Shown here piece after piece: positions 38,256 through 47,306 of a stretch of DNA of 64,000 nucleotides. Numbering within the stretch: the first letter of the stretch is position 1; each line of letters starts with the position of its first letter. The position numbers were made by a program, and so were the translations under genes. The DNA is from Bacteroidota bacterium (GTDB taxonomy: Bacteria; Bacteroidota; Bacteroidia; Bacteroidales; FEN-979). Location: assembly GCA_026391805.1 (NCBI GenBank), contig JAPLDJ010000001.1:1-64000 (forward strand), in the 5' to 3' direction. The notes under the pieces are model-generated. The model worked only from the letters and a program-made list of their open reading frames with translations, did not search any database and was not told where the DNA came from.

Positions 38256-41200
38256 ATGGACTCATTCGACATTTCACGGGTAGGATTTGATCCTGCAAAA
38301 CATTACTCAGGCATTGAGATGCAGCAGGGCAGGGTCATCACAGATGATGACATCAATGAATCGGGCAGGCTGCAGAATGAAAATGAACGGAGATCGAACC
38401 TGGATGCCTTCGGCCCTGCAGGAAGCCCCGACAATGGATTCCGCATCACCGATCTTGATGATGCAAAAGGGATCATCGATTTTCATATTCAGCCGGGCAG
38501 GCTCTATGTTGGTGGCGTCAGGTTCGACATGGATACCATCATTCACAATGCCGGAAAGAAGCCTGTTACGTACAAAACCCAGAAAGATTTCCTGCAGGTG
38601 CATGACGTCAAAGCTCCGAATCCGGGCGATATTGGCGATGCAGGCCGTTACGACCTGGTCTATTTTGAAGGATGGCAGCAATCTGTGAGTGCGACCGAAG
38701 ACGGGGAGCTTTTCGAAGTAGCTCTTGGCGGACCCGATACTTCCACCCGCATAAAAAATATGACCCGGGTTAGCATCATCCCTGATATCGGGGAGGCCGA
38801 ATGCTTCCAGGCATGGAATAAATTCAAAAAAAGAGCAAATGATGAGAAGATCGGTTCTGTTAATAAGGAAAACGAGCTCCTCCGCGATGCAGACCTGAAA
38901 GTTACCTACACGCAGACAGGGACAAAGGATAACCTCTGCTCGCCTTCTGTCCAGGGAGGTTACCTGGGTGCGGAAAACCAGGCGATCAGGGTGCAGCTGA
39001 CAGCGCATAACAAACTGACCTGGGGATTCGACAATGCCAGCCCGCTTTATAAGGTACAGGTCACCAATAAAGATGTGAAATTCATTACCATTCCGAAAGA
39101 CCAGTACCACTGGCCGCTTGCCGGTCAGGTCGTAGAGATCTTACCCTGGTCAGCAATCCTTCCCAACGGGGAGAAAATTGCGGAACTCACCGGATTCCTG
39201 AGTAAAGTGGATGCTTCTTACAATCCTGACGACCAGACGATCAGGTTGCACAAACCGCCTCCTGCCGACTATGGTGAATTATGGAAAAATCGTCCGGACC
39301 ATGCTGAACTGAATCTGCAGGATCCTCCGGAATATTATTACCTGCGCGTCTGGAGCAGGGGCGATGATGTGATTTCTGCTGCAGAGATCCCGTTCACACT
39401 CGGAGATCCGCTCGCACTGGGGAATACCGGTATTGAGGTAACCATCACAGGCCACCAGCGGAATAAAGGCGACTACTGGATCATTGCAGCACGGCCGAAT
39501 TCACCCGACCAGGTGGTCCCGTGGAAGCTTGAAAAAGGAGCCCCGGTATTCGGCCCCCGGTTTTTCCTTGCACCGTTAGCCATTCTTGAATGGCGCAAAT
39601 ACGGGGAAAAGATGGTCGGAAAGGTACTGCACGATTGCCGTAAAAGATTCCGACCGCTGACCGATCAGAAGACCTGCTGTACATATATGGTCGGCGACGG
39701 GAAAATGAGTTTCGGTGACTTTAATTCGATCGAAGAGGCAATTAACAACCTGCCTCCCGATGGCGGCAGGGTTTGTGTGCTGCAGGGGGATCACCGCGCA
39801 AATGTTTCAGTTTTCGAGAAGCAGAACATCCAGATCACGGGTTGCGGCGAACGGTCAGTTGTCCGCCCGCATCCCAATCTGCTGAAGAATCCGGTATTTC
39901 ACTTTGATGCCTGCCAGCACATCGAAATAAGCGATTTGTCGGTAATCGCACTCGACGGCACAGCCATTCATATTGTCGACCGGCTGAATGTACCGGTTGC
40001 GTCATCCGGTATCCTGGTAAAAAATAACAAGATCCTGGCGCTTGAATACGGCATATATATCAGGGTGAAGGAAGATTCCCCCGGCGACAATGACATCAAA
40101 ATCCTGAACAACCAGGTCGGGATGATTGACAAAGCAGGTGGGATGCATGGAATATTCTCGCTGGCCGACGGGGTTCTTATCGAAGGCAACAAGATCATCG
40201 TGGTCACCGCCCCCGACAGCAACAACCCGGAAGATCCTAGAAAACCCGACGATCCCGGCCATGACATCTTTGATCCCTGCAAAGGAACAGAGACGCTCTA
40301 TCACGTTGATGTGCGGATACAGAAATTCGTCAAACAGATGTTCTTCTACATTAACGGACTTCATATTCTGAACTCCCTTAAACAATATAAAGCAGCAGGA
40401 GGGATCAAGGTTGGCGGATCTTCGGAACGGGTGCACATCATCAATAACATCATCATTGGCGGAAGCGGCAACGGGATCACGCTGGGGCATCTTGCGCGTG
40501 AGGACCAGGCCATGCTGATCGATGCTGCATCAGATGAGGCTTTGCAGGAGATGATCGAAAAAGGGGGAAACAATTTCATTACTTCTGTCGGAACAAAAAA
40601 AAGAAAGACAAACTACGAAAAGCAATTTAAAAGCTGCCTTTACGAGATCGTGATCAGGCAGAACCAGATCAGTAACATGGGCCTTTCGGGCATTGGTGTT
40701 GTCGCCTATTTCAACCGCGGTAAAGTAAAGCTGATGGTTTGCCTTTTCGATCTGACCATCGAAAATAACCATATCATAAAATGTGCGCAGCAGATCCCGG
40801 AAGAAATTCCAAGGGAATTTACAGACGAGGTCGCCTATGGAGGTGTCACACTTGCTTATTGCGTCTCATGCATCATCAATAACAACCGTATTGAACAAAA
40901 CGGGAACAACGAGTTTGAACCTGTTTCCGGAATTTTTATCCTTTGCGGCGATGCCATTGAAATTAAAAATAATCAGATCCTGAGCAATGGCCCCCGTGTG
41001 GATAATTCAAGACTGACGGTCAGGAAGGGCAACCGGGGAGGCATTGTGATCCGCATGACCTTTAAGATGGCCAGGAATGTTGTGGATTTAAAAACAACTC
41101 CTTCCTATGATGGTATGCCGGCCGCCATGATCCAGGGGAATATTGTCACGCAACCATTGGGTCATGCCCTCTTAATGGTTGCCATGGGACCTGTGTCTGT

Positions 41201-42203
41201 CACCGGAAATATTTTTACTTCCCAGGGTGTCGACTATACGAATCCCTATTCACTGCTTGCCGGATCGGTGCTTATCATCGATCTTGGTTTCTCGAAGGAT
41301 ATCGTGGCGAAATTTGCAATGAGACTTAAATACAGGGAGCTTGCAACCAGAATGGACGCAGAACTGCTGCAGAATTATGAAAACGTTCCTGAATCTGATT
41401 TCTACTCGCAGTTGCAGCTCCTGCCGTCCGGAAGTGTATTGTTTTCAGACAACCAGACTTTCCTCGACCTGAGAGAAAAATCGAATGAGATGGCATTAAG
41501 TTCCCAGATCATCACCACCATGGATGATATTTCATTTGATAATAATTATTCGGAGATTCTGTCCTGGTTCTCTCTAAAGCAAAGGAATTACGACAGAATA
41601 GTGGTGGATGCCGCCCTTATCGGATTCACTGTGAGATCGAACAACAACAGGTTCCAGGAAGGATTAACCCTTGCAAGGTGGTCGCTGCTATCTTTAGGAT
41701 TTTCCAACCTGGCAATTGGTAACCAGGCATCTCACTGCCTGCATATTATCAGTAAGAATGAAGTACCTGCCGAACTGCGGAGTAACCTGAATTATATCTT
41801 GTTTAACCAGGGCTGCAAGGAAGATCAGTTTGTCCTGAATAAAACATTTGCAATGCGGGAAGGAGGAGAGACTCATGATCTTATTGAGGTTTATCAGAAA
41901 GCAGATGAAGGTACTGTTCAGGAAGGAGCATCCGGCAATAAAGCAAAAAAAATCAGGCAAATTACCCTGGTGGAAGGGGTCACCAAACTGAATGATTCCC
42001 TTGACTTGCTTGAAGAACAGCGGGCTGCCTCATTTACACTTGTTCAAAGCCTGCTTGAGGACCAGACCAATACACTTCACTTCGAGGTGGAAAAACTGAG
42101 TGTTAAATACGGGCAGAATCATGCCCTTGTTGACAGCATGAAGAACAAGGTCGCCAGCAACAAGGAGTACCTGAAAAACATCAAAATCGGACTTACCGGG
42201 TAA
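38256..42203 (+). CDS. DUF6519-type N-terminus plus right-handed parallel beta-helix; putative eCIS fiber / receptor-binding protein
   Basis: 1315 aa; VGFDPAKHYSGIEMQQGRVITDDDINE N-terminus and many NN-rich helix turns (ILNNQVGMI, IINNIIIGGSGNGITLG, IENNHIIKC). Confidence 0.8.
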   Translation: MDSFDISRVGFDPAKHYSGIEMQQGRVITDDDINESGRLQNENERRSNLDAFGPAGSPDNGFRITDLDDAKGIIDFHIQPGRLYVGGVRFDMDTIIHNAGKKPVTYKTQKDFLQVHDVKAPNPGDIGDAGRYDLVYFEGWQQSVSATEDGELFEVALGGPDTSTRIKNMTRVSIIPDIGEAECFQAWNKFKKRANDEKIGSVNKENELLRDADLKVTYTQTGTKDNLCSPSVQGGYLGAENQAIRVQLTAHNKLTWGFDNASPLYKVQVTNKDVKFITIPKDQYHWPLAGQVVEILPWSAILPNGEKIAELTGFLSKVDASYNPDDQTIRLHKPPPADYGELWKNRPDHAELNLQDPPEYYYLRVWSRGDDVISAAEIPFTLGDPLALGNTGIEVTITGHQRNKGDYWIIAARPNSPDQVVPWKLEKGAPVFGPRFFLAPLAILEWRKYGEKMVGKVLHDCRKRFRPLTDQKTCCTYMVGDGKMSFGDFNSIEEAINNLPPDGGRVCVLQGDHRANVSVFEKQNIQITGCGERSVVRPHPNLLKNPVFHFDACQHIEISDLSVIALDGTAIHIVDRLNVPVASSGILVKNNKILALEYGIYIRVKEDSPGDNDIKILNNQVGMIDKAGGMHGIFSLADGVLIEGNKIIVVTAPDSNNPEDPRKPDDPGHDIFDPCKGTETLYHVDVRIQKFVKQMFFYINGLHILNSLKQYKAAGGIKVGGSSERVHIINNIIIGGSGNGITLGHLAREDQAMLIDAASDEALQEMIEKGGNNFITSVGTKKRKTNYEKQFKSCLYEIVIRQNQISNMGLSGIGVVAYFNRGKVKLMVCLFDLTIENNHIIKCAQQIPEEIPREFTDEVAYGGVTLAYCVSCIINNNRIEQNGNNEFEPVSGIFILCGDAIEIKNNQILSNGPRVDNSRLTVRKGNRGGIVIRMTFKMARNVVDLKTTPSYDGMPAAMIQGNIVTQPLGHALLMVAMGPVSVTGNIFTSQGVDYTNPYSLLAGSVLIIDLGFSKDIVAKFAMRLKYRELATRMDAELLQNYENVPESDFYSQLQLLPSGSVLFSDNQTFLDLREKSNEMALSSQIITTMDDISFDNNYSEILSWFSLKQRNYDRIVVDAALIGFTVRSNNNRFQEGLTLARWSLLSLGFSNLAIGNQASHCLHIISKNEVPAELRSNLNYILFNQGCKEDQFVLNKTFAMREGGETHDLIEVYQKADEGTVQEGASGNKAKKIRQITLVEGVTKLNDSLDLLEEQRAASFTLVQSLLEDQTNTLHFEVEKLSVKYGQNHALVDSMKNKVASNKEYLKNIKIGLTG

Positions 42204-42256
42204 CCCACGGTTATAAGGCCAGACGGGCATAATAAACATTCAATATTTTTTATCGT

Positions 42257-42292
42257 AGGGGCGATTCATGAATCGCCCCTGCTTTTTTTAAT
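42257..42292 (+). terminator. Strong rho-independent terminator at the end of the eCIS operon
   Basis: Perfect 24-nt palindrome AGGGGCGATTCATGAATCGCCCCT followed by GCTTTTTTTAA. Confidence 0.8.
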
Positions 42293-42293
42293 G

Positions 42294-42485
42294 AACTCAC
42301 CCCATCAATGGGGTTTACTAAAAAGAAAAAGTATGCAAAATATTTTCCTTCGTGCGACTTTGTGTGTACTTCGAGTCCTTTGTGGTTCAATCACTTAAAA
42401 TTTAACCACAAAGGCCACAAAGGTCCTCACAAAGGCGAATAAGGACTTTTTAGTCAGCCCCAAGCCGCAGGCAGGGGGTGAGTTT
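42294..42485. repeat. MITE-like repeat copy A
   Basis: Ends AACTCACCCC...GGGGTGAGTT; same sequence as 47307-47519 apart from scattered differences and a 20-bp insertion. Confidence 0.75.
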
Positions 42486-42547
42486 TTTGACCTGGTCCTT
42501 CTGCAGATTCCGGATTTTCATTAGGTTTGCATAACTGAACGAACGAT

Positions 42548-43855
42548 ATGGAAAACCAGTACAGCGATTCCGACAGGAGCAATTTCGATATCATCAAACG
42601 CGACCGGGATTTTGTCATCTTCAGGGATGACCGGCCCATGATAACCGCCGGGGGAAACGAGTTCTCCCATCCCGATGAACGGTTTCTGAAAAATATCCTG
42701 GCAAACTTGCAGTCCCTTGCAAGCAAGCCTGAGGGGAAGATATGTCCTTCGATGCTCTTCAGCTTTCAGCTCGACCATGCAGAGAAAGGGGAGGATTTCA
42801 TCCTGCCGTCATTTGAAGAACTGGCGGCACGCGATATTTTCATCCGGATGAAAACCGGGAATCCGATGCTGCCGGGTGAACAGGTCAGAAAAGGAAATGA
42901 AGATAATGAGGATAATGAAGAGAATGAGGAAATCCTGCAAACTTTGTTCCTCTCACTTTCATCTGTACTGCAGGCGTTGAACGGATTCATCGAAGAACAC
43001 ATCAGCAGGGTGGAGGAGCCCGGCGAGTCGGATCATCCGTTCCTGCTGCTGCTCCGGCAGCAATACGTTGCAATGGGCGCAGAACGGAAAGCTGCGACAC
43101 AGCTTCTCTGCTTCATGCACGATGCCGGCATCGTGCTTCCGCTTCTGTTCGCGGACGGTAAATTATCCTGCGGCGAATATGCAAGGGGTCTCCGGGCTTT
43201 ATACCTGAGAAAATCATTCTCCTCGGAGAAAATAAATTATCCGCAGACAGGATTTCCCTATGGCAAGGTCATTCCGGATAACGAGATGATCCTGTCTGAC
43301 CAATCCTTGCGGAGGATTTTTCATGATGCGTCGGAAGTTGCCGACTACCTCTCTTTTTTCAGCCGTCCGCCTGATCCGGTAAACCTGATCACAGAACTCA
43401 TTGCCGGGGGAGAGGGAGCAAACCTGGAATTCAAATCCACGCTGCGCTGGGACCTTAAAGCAGGAAAAACCAACCCTGCTGTTGAACGGGCCTGCCTCAA
43501 GACCGTATGCGCGTTTCTGAATTCTTCAGGAGGCGTCCTGTTGATCGGGATCCGGGATGACGGCACCACCGAAGGCATTGAAAGCGACAGGTTCGTGAAC
43601 GAGGATAAGTTCCTGCTTCACCTCTGGACACTCATCCGCACCTGTTTGGGCCGTGATGTCAGTCCCTACATCCAGACCCACCTGGAAAAAAAAGACGAAA
43701 AGACCGTTTGCATTGCATCCGTTGCCCGCAGCCCGCGACCGGTATTTCTGCGCCAGCCGGGGTTCGATGAGGAGTTCTATATCCGTCTCGGCCCGGGTTC
43801 AGCTTCGCTCGACATCAGCGAAGCCCTGAAGTACATCGCTGACCGGTTTTCATGA
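42548..43855 (+). CDS. AlbA_2 (Schlafen-type) domain protein
   Basis: 435 aa; C-terminal LIAGGEGANLEFKSTLRWD...ACLKTVCAFLNSSGGVLLIGIRDDGTTEGIE. Confidence 0.85.
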   Translation: MENQYSDSDRSNFDIIKRDRDFVIFRDDRPMITAGGNEFSHPDERFLKNILANLQSLASKPEGKICPSMLFSFQLDHAEKGEDFILPSFEELAARDIFIRMKTGNPMLPGEQVRKGNEDNEDNEENEEILQTLFLSLSSVLQALNGFIEEHISRVEEPGESDHPFLLLLRQQYVAMGAERKAATQLLCFMHDAGIVLPLLFADGKLSCGEYARGLRALYLRKSFSSEKINYPQTGFPYGKVIPDNEMILSDQSLRRIFHDASEVADYLSFFSRPPDPVNLITELIAGGEGANLEFKSTLRWDLKAGKTNPAVERACLKTVCAFLNSSGGVLLIGIRDDGTTEGIESDRFVNEDKFLLHLWTLIRTCLGRDVSPYIQTHLEKKDEKTVCIASVARSPRPVFLRQPGFDEEFYIRLGPGSASLDISEALKYIADRFS

Positions 43856-43881
43856 CAGAGGACGGAGGACGGATGTCAGAA

Positions 43882-43921
43882 GACTGCCGACTGCCGACTG
43901 CTGACTGCTGACTGCCGACTG
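43882..43921. repeat. Heptamer tandem repeat (ACTGCCG/ACTGCTG)
   Basis: GACTGCCGACTGCCGACTGCTGACTGCTGACTGCCGACTG. Confidence 0.8.
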
Positions 43922-43931
43922 AGGATGGCAA

Positions 43932-45185
43932 TCATTTAATGCACCTGATTGAATATCCCGACCGGTACACTGCCATAGCCCTGAATACGTCGTTGTAGCA
44001 CCAGCGCAGCCCCCTCCACCACGCAAATCCCGGCGAATAATTCGTGCAGGTCCAGAAGTTCGAATCGTGGTCGTTATTCGGCGCAAGGCTCCATGAACCG
44101 GTTCCTGTGCGGAAGTTCGCACATTTGGCTGTGAACCCGCTCGTGTTGCTTCCCCACGTGGTATCCCAATAGGCCCAACGGGTATCGCAATTCTCTTTCA
44201 GTTTCTGGCCTGCAACGATAATACCTCCTAGAAATGATTCCAGTACCGAAAAATCGGAATCAGCTGGTATGCGCCAACCAAAGGGGCATACACCACGGGG
44301 ATCCTGGATCGTGAAATTGTTATAAAGATGTCCGTAGACCTGGCCTTCCATCGGATCATTATGGTAATTGCACCAGGCTCCGTCGGGTGTACTGCCCCAG
44401 GTTGCACTGTCTGCCGCTTCCGGGATTGGAGAGCTGTCCTGGTATTTTGTGGTGTTAAGGTTTTCTTCCATCCAGGTTTGTGTACCGATCAGAACAACCG
44501 CATAGTTGTTGCCGTCTGCGTCCGTGCACGCAACAAAGTTGAAAGTGACGGCCTGGCTGCTTACCGGGACGAGCATCACAACAGTTTTGTAAATACCCGA
44601 TTTCCCAGTGATCTTAAGCAGATCGCCTGCATTGTATTGCATCTGAATTATGGTTGACATGCTTTTTAACCGGGTACCACTTTCCGAGCTGATAAAGGTA
44701 ATTTCCGGCTTCCCGGTTCCATTCCCGCTGCTTATCATCTTCCCGGAATAAGAATATGCTTCAGACCGGACCCGGATGATATAGCTCCCTACCCTTAAAC
44801 CACTTACCAGTATCCTGTTCCTGCCCTGCTGCAGCTCATGTTGTTTCCGGATCACCTGTTTTCCTGCATTGTCGCAGATCTCAATCGTTGCATCCCCTGG
44901 AATCGGTGATTCAAACTCAATTTCTGCGCTTCCGGGGAACGGATTGGGAATGATTTTCAGCCCTTCGCCGCTGCCAGGCGCTATTTTCCCGATCCCTATC
45001 ACAACTGCGAGATGCAGGGTGTCCGTCCCGGCGAATGTCACGCTTGTACAACTCGTGATATTCTCCACCTTAACGCTGTCGACCGTTGAACTTGCGCCCG
45101 TTCCTGCAAAGGTGAGGAGGTAGTCCTGGGCCAAAAGCCGGACCGCTGCCATTGACAGGATCACGAAAATTGCTGCCTTTTTCAT
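43932..45185 (-). CDS. FISUMP-domain protein with a T9SS-type sorting-like module
   Basis: 417 aa; signal peptide; IIPNPFPGSAEIEFESPIPGDATIEICDNAGKQVI; DADGNNYAVVLIGTQTWMEENLNTTKY...VCPFGWRIPADSDFSVLESFLGG. Confidence 0.85.
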   Translation of the reverse strand: MKKAAIFVILSMAAVRLLAQDYLLTFAGTGASSTVDSVKVENITSCTSVTFAGTDTLHLAVVIGIGKIAPGSGEGLKIIPNPFPGSAEIEFESPIPGDATIEICDNAGKQVIRKQHELQQGRNRILVSGLRVGSYIIRVRSEAYSYSGKMISSGNGTGKPEITFISSESGTRLKSMSTIIQMQYNAGDLLKITGKSGIYKTVVMLVPVSSQAVTFNFVACTDADGNNYAVVLIGTQTWMEENLNTTKYQDSSPIPEAADSATWGSTPDGAWCNYHNDPMEGQVYGHLYNNFTIQDPRGVCPFGWRIPADSDFSVLESFLGGIIVAGQKLKENCDTRWAYWDTTWGSNTSGFTAKCANFRTGTGSWSLAPNNDHDSNFWTCTNYSPGFAWWRGLRWCYNDVFRAMAVYRSGYSIRCIK

Positions 45186-45319
45186 ATGAATGAATTTAAG
45201 CCTTTATTTATCCTTACTTGATTATTGGACAAAGCCTGCTTCGAAGAGTTGCCTGTGCCAGCAATCTTTTCAATAAAATAAAGATAATGCAAAATTCTCT
45301 GTGTAACTCTGTGTAATCC

Positions 45320-45338
45320 CTGCCTCCGGCAGGCAGGT
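45320..45338. repeat. Short GC-rich palindrome CCTGCCTCCGGCAGGCAGG
   Basis: Intergenic; related to 47382-47401 and 57840-57858. Confidence 0.65.
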
Positions 45339-45359
45339 GTGAAATCCGTGGTAGATAAA

Positions 45360-45385
45360 AAAGCCGCCCTTGCGGGACGGCTTTG
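45360..45385 (-). terminator. Terminator downstream of the 45412-46452 lipoprotein gene
   Basis: AAGCCGCCC-TTGC-GGGACGGCTT with a T tract on the minus strand. Confidence 0.7.
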
Positions 45386-45411
45386 TAATCTGAGATTTTG
45401 AAGGATAATTT

Positions 45412-46452
45412 CTATTTTCTCTCATCCCTTCCTTTAATCAACTCCTCTTTCATGTTCGTCGTATCAGCCTGTTTCGGGACAATATCACGTTTGACAGCCT
45501 GGAAGGTATACATCATCTTTGCATCCTTCAGGATCGGCTCCACAAGGTCGTGCTTAACGGTAATCAGCGTTGTGTCATTTTTGCCTTTCGGGATCTGTAC
45601 TTCGCAGAGTGCGTGCAGGGCAGGCTCAAGAATGCCTGATCCATCGTCATAATATACCAGGTTGATCGTTTTTACAGTGATGTTCTTTGCTCCGGCGTTA
45701 TCACCAATCAGGTGTTTCTCTATTGAACCCTTAAGGTCATCCTGGATGACGACCCGCTCTTTCTTTACCTCAGCAGACTGAAGCGGAGCCCAGTTGGCGA
45801 TCATCTGCTGAAGCTTTCCTTTTTCAGCCATCATGACAATGATCCTGGAGTGTCCGAGCACCGGGATGTTGTCAAGGATGCGGTCATACCTCACGGTGGT
45901 GAATTTCTCATAGACCTTTGCACCTTCCTTCTGGTCATAATTTCCCATGTTAGCACCCCCGACATGAGCCAGGACGAGCGATTTGTCATCCAGCTTGTAT
46001 CCCATTTTTTCCATCCAGGAGTTGGCCATTTTAACAGCCGCATCCTCCTTCAGCAAATCGGGCGTCGACTTCTTTTCCATGTAGGCCATGGTCCCGTTGT
46101 TAAGAGAGATGTCGCCGTTCTGCAGGTTTATTTTTAAGGAAGCGGAAGGATCCTTTTTATGCTTTAACCACCACATTTTTTCGTTCTCAACGACCGGTTT
46201 TTCCAGGTCGAAGTTTCTTGCTTCACCTGAAATATCAAGTAATTTACGTGCCAGTATCCGTGCCTGTTCCGGGTTGATCCTGGCCTTTTCAGAAACTGTG
46301 TATGTGTTGAACGTCTGGTTCTGGAGATCCGGGATCTTTGCTTCGAAGGTAACGGTTGGTCCGGAAGTCGGGGGTATCTTTGGTTTGCATCCCTGCATGA
46401 TCATGATGCTGGCAAGAATGAGCAGCACCGGTAGTATATTTATATTTTTCAT
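45412..46452 (-). CDS. Lipoprotein of unknown function
   Basis: 346 aa; signal with lipobox-like ILASIMIMQGCKP. Confidence 0.7.
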   Translation of the reverse strand: MKNINILPVLLILASIMIMQGCKPKIPPTSGPTVTFEAKIPDLQNQTFNTYTVSEKARINPEQARILARKLLDISGEARNFDLEKPVVENEKMWWLKHKKDPSASLKINLQNGDISLNNGTMAYMEKKSTPDLLKEDAAVKMANSWMEKMGYKLDDKSLVLAHVGGANMGNYDQKEGAKVYEKFTTVRYDRILDNIPVLGHSRIIVMMAEKGKLQQMIANWAPLQSAEVKKERVVIQDDLKGSIEKHLIGDNAGAKNITVKTINLVYYDDGSGILEPALHALCEVQIPKGKNDTTLITVKHDLVEPILKDAKMMYTFQAVKRDIVPKQADTTNMKEELIKGRDERK

Positions 46453-46479
46453 GGATCTTGATTTTAAGGTGAGACTTGA

Positions 46480-47172
46480 TTAAAACTGCCACCAGATGGT
46501 AAGGCTCTGGTCATCTGCCGGCGGATCGGGGGCAAATGTCTGGTGGGTGTCCATCTGGCAAGTCGGATGCATCACGCAGCAACCCATCTCTTCGGGTAAT
46601 CCTTCTTCGTTTATTGCATCAAACCATGATTGCCAGACCGCACCTCCGGAATGAATGCGTCCTCCGAAATTGTCGATGATCTGGCGGCAGGTTGCAAAAG
46701 CGGCTCCTGTCCTGTAACCGCAAACCTGGTGCACTCCGTCGAATACAGCGCCGGGTTTTACCCAGTTGCTCCACCAGTCGGTAACATCCGTCGGGCTTAG
46801 AACAACATCGCATGATTCCATGGCGACAAATTCACAGTTCCAGTCGCCCCAGCCTTTATCCGCTGTACTTCCTGCCGTGCTAAGATCGATCCATACACCA
46901 TCACTCATGGAAATGGTCCATGGACCACCATGCCCGCAATAAAAAGCAAAATCCATCGCGTCAACACGATGATTGTTGTAGCTTGTAAACTGGAAATCCC
47001 TGCTCCAGTAATATTGCTCATAGTTGAAATGATGAATGAAATTCCACACTACGTCAACTGCGATTTGTCCGCCCGAGCCGACGTATCCTCCCTCCATCCG
47101 GTCTGCTGCCCGCGTGTTCGTTACGATGGATGAAAATAAAACCACCATAAGGATGAAAATTGTTTTCTTCAT
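46480..47172 (-). CDS. DUF6345-type secreted protein (possible clan CD-like peptidase fold)
   Basis: 230 aa; signal peptide; FAFYCGHGGPW ... FVAMESCDVV. Confidence 0.7.
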   Translation of the reverse strand: MKKTIFILMVVLFSSIVTNTRAADRMEGGYVGSGGQIAVDVVWNFIHHFNYEQYYWSRDFQFTSYNNHRVDAMDFAFYCGHGGPWTISMSDGVWIDLSTAGSTADKGWGDWNCEFVAMESCDVVLSPTDVTDWWSNWVKPGAVFDGVHQVCGYRTGAAFATCRQIIDNFGGRIHSGGAVWQSWFDAINEEGLPEEMGCCVMHPTCQMDTHQTFAPDPPADDQSLTIWWQF

Positions 47173-47306
47173 GTTATTTGGTTTTTGATGGTTACCTGCC
47201 TACTCTTTCCCGGATTTTCGGTTTCCTCCGCCAGATATAGTAATATCCAGATAATTAAATACAATAATACGACCGGATGTCACTTTTTCCAAAGGTTTAT
47301 TTGAAA

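Larger units (their letters stand above)
15537..42203 (+). other. eCIS (phage-tail-like particle) operon
   Basis: Co-directional, largely contiguous or overlapping structural genes with DUF4157, AAA+ and DUF4255 markers. Confidence 0.93.

Noticed and set aside
38307-39110. 267-aa minus-strand ORF inside the 1315-aa fiber gene
   Set aside because: Fully antisense to a supported CDS; no motif.
15537-42203. Prophage or T6SS interpretation of the tail-like cluster
   Set aside because: No capsid, portal, terminase or lysis genes and no TssJLM/ClpV-type genes; DUF4157, Afp15-type AAA+ and DUF4255 markers fit an eCIS.
42257-42280. Perfect palindrome GGGGCGATTCATGAATCGCCCC as a novel regulatory site
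   Set aside because: Followed directly by a T tract at the operon end, so a terminator explains it; similar palindromes are widespread extragenic repeats.
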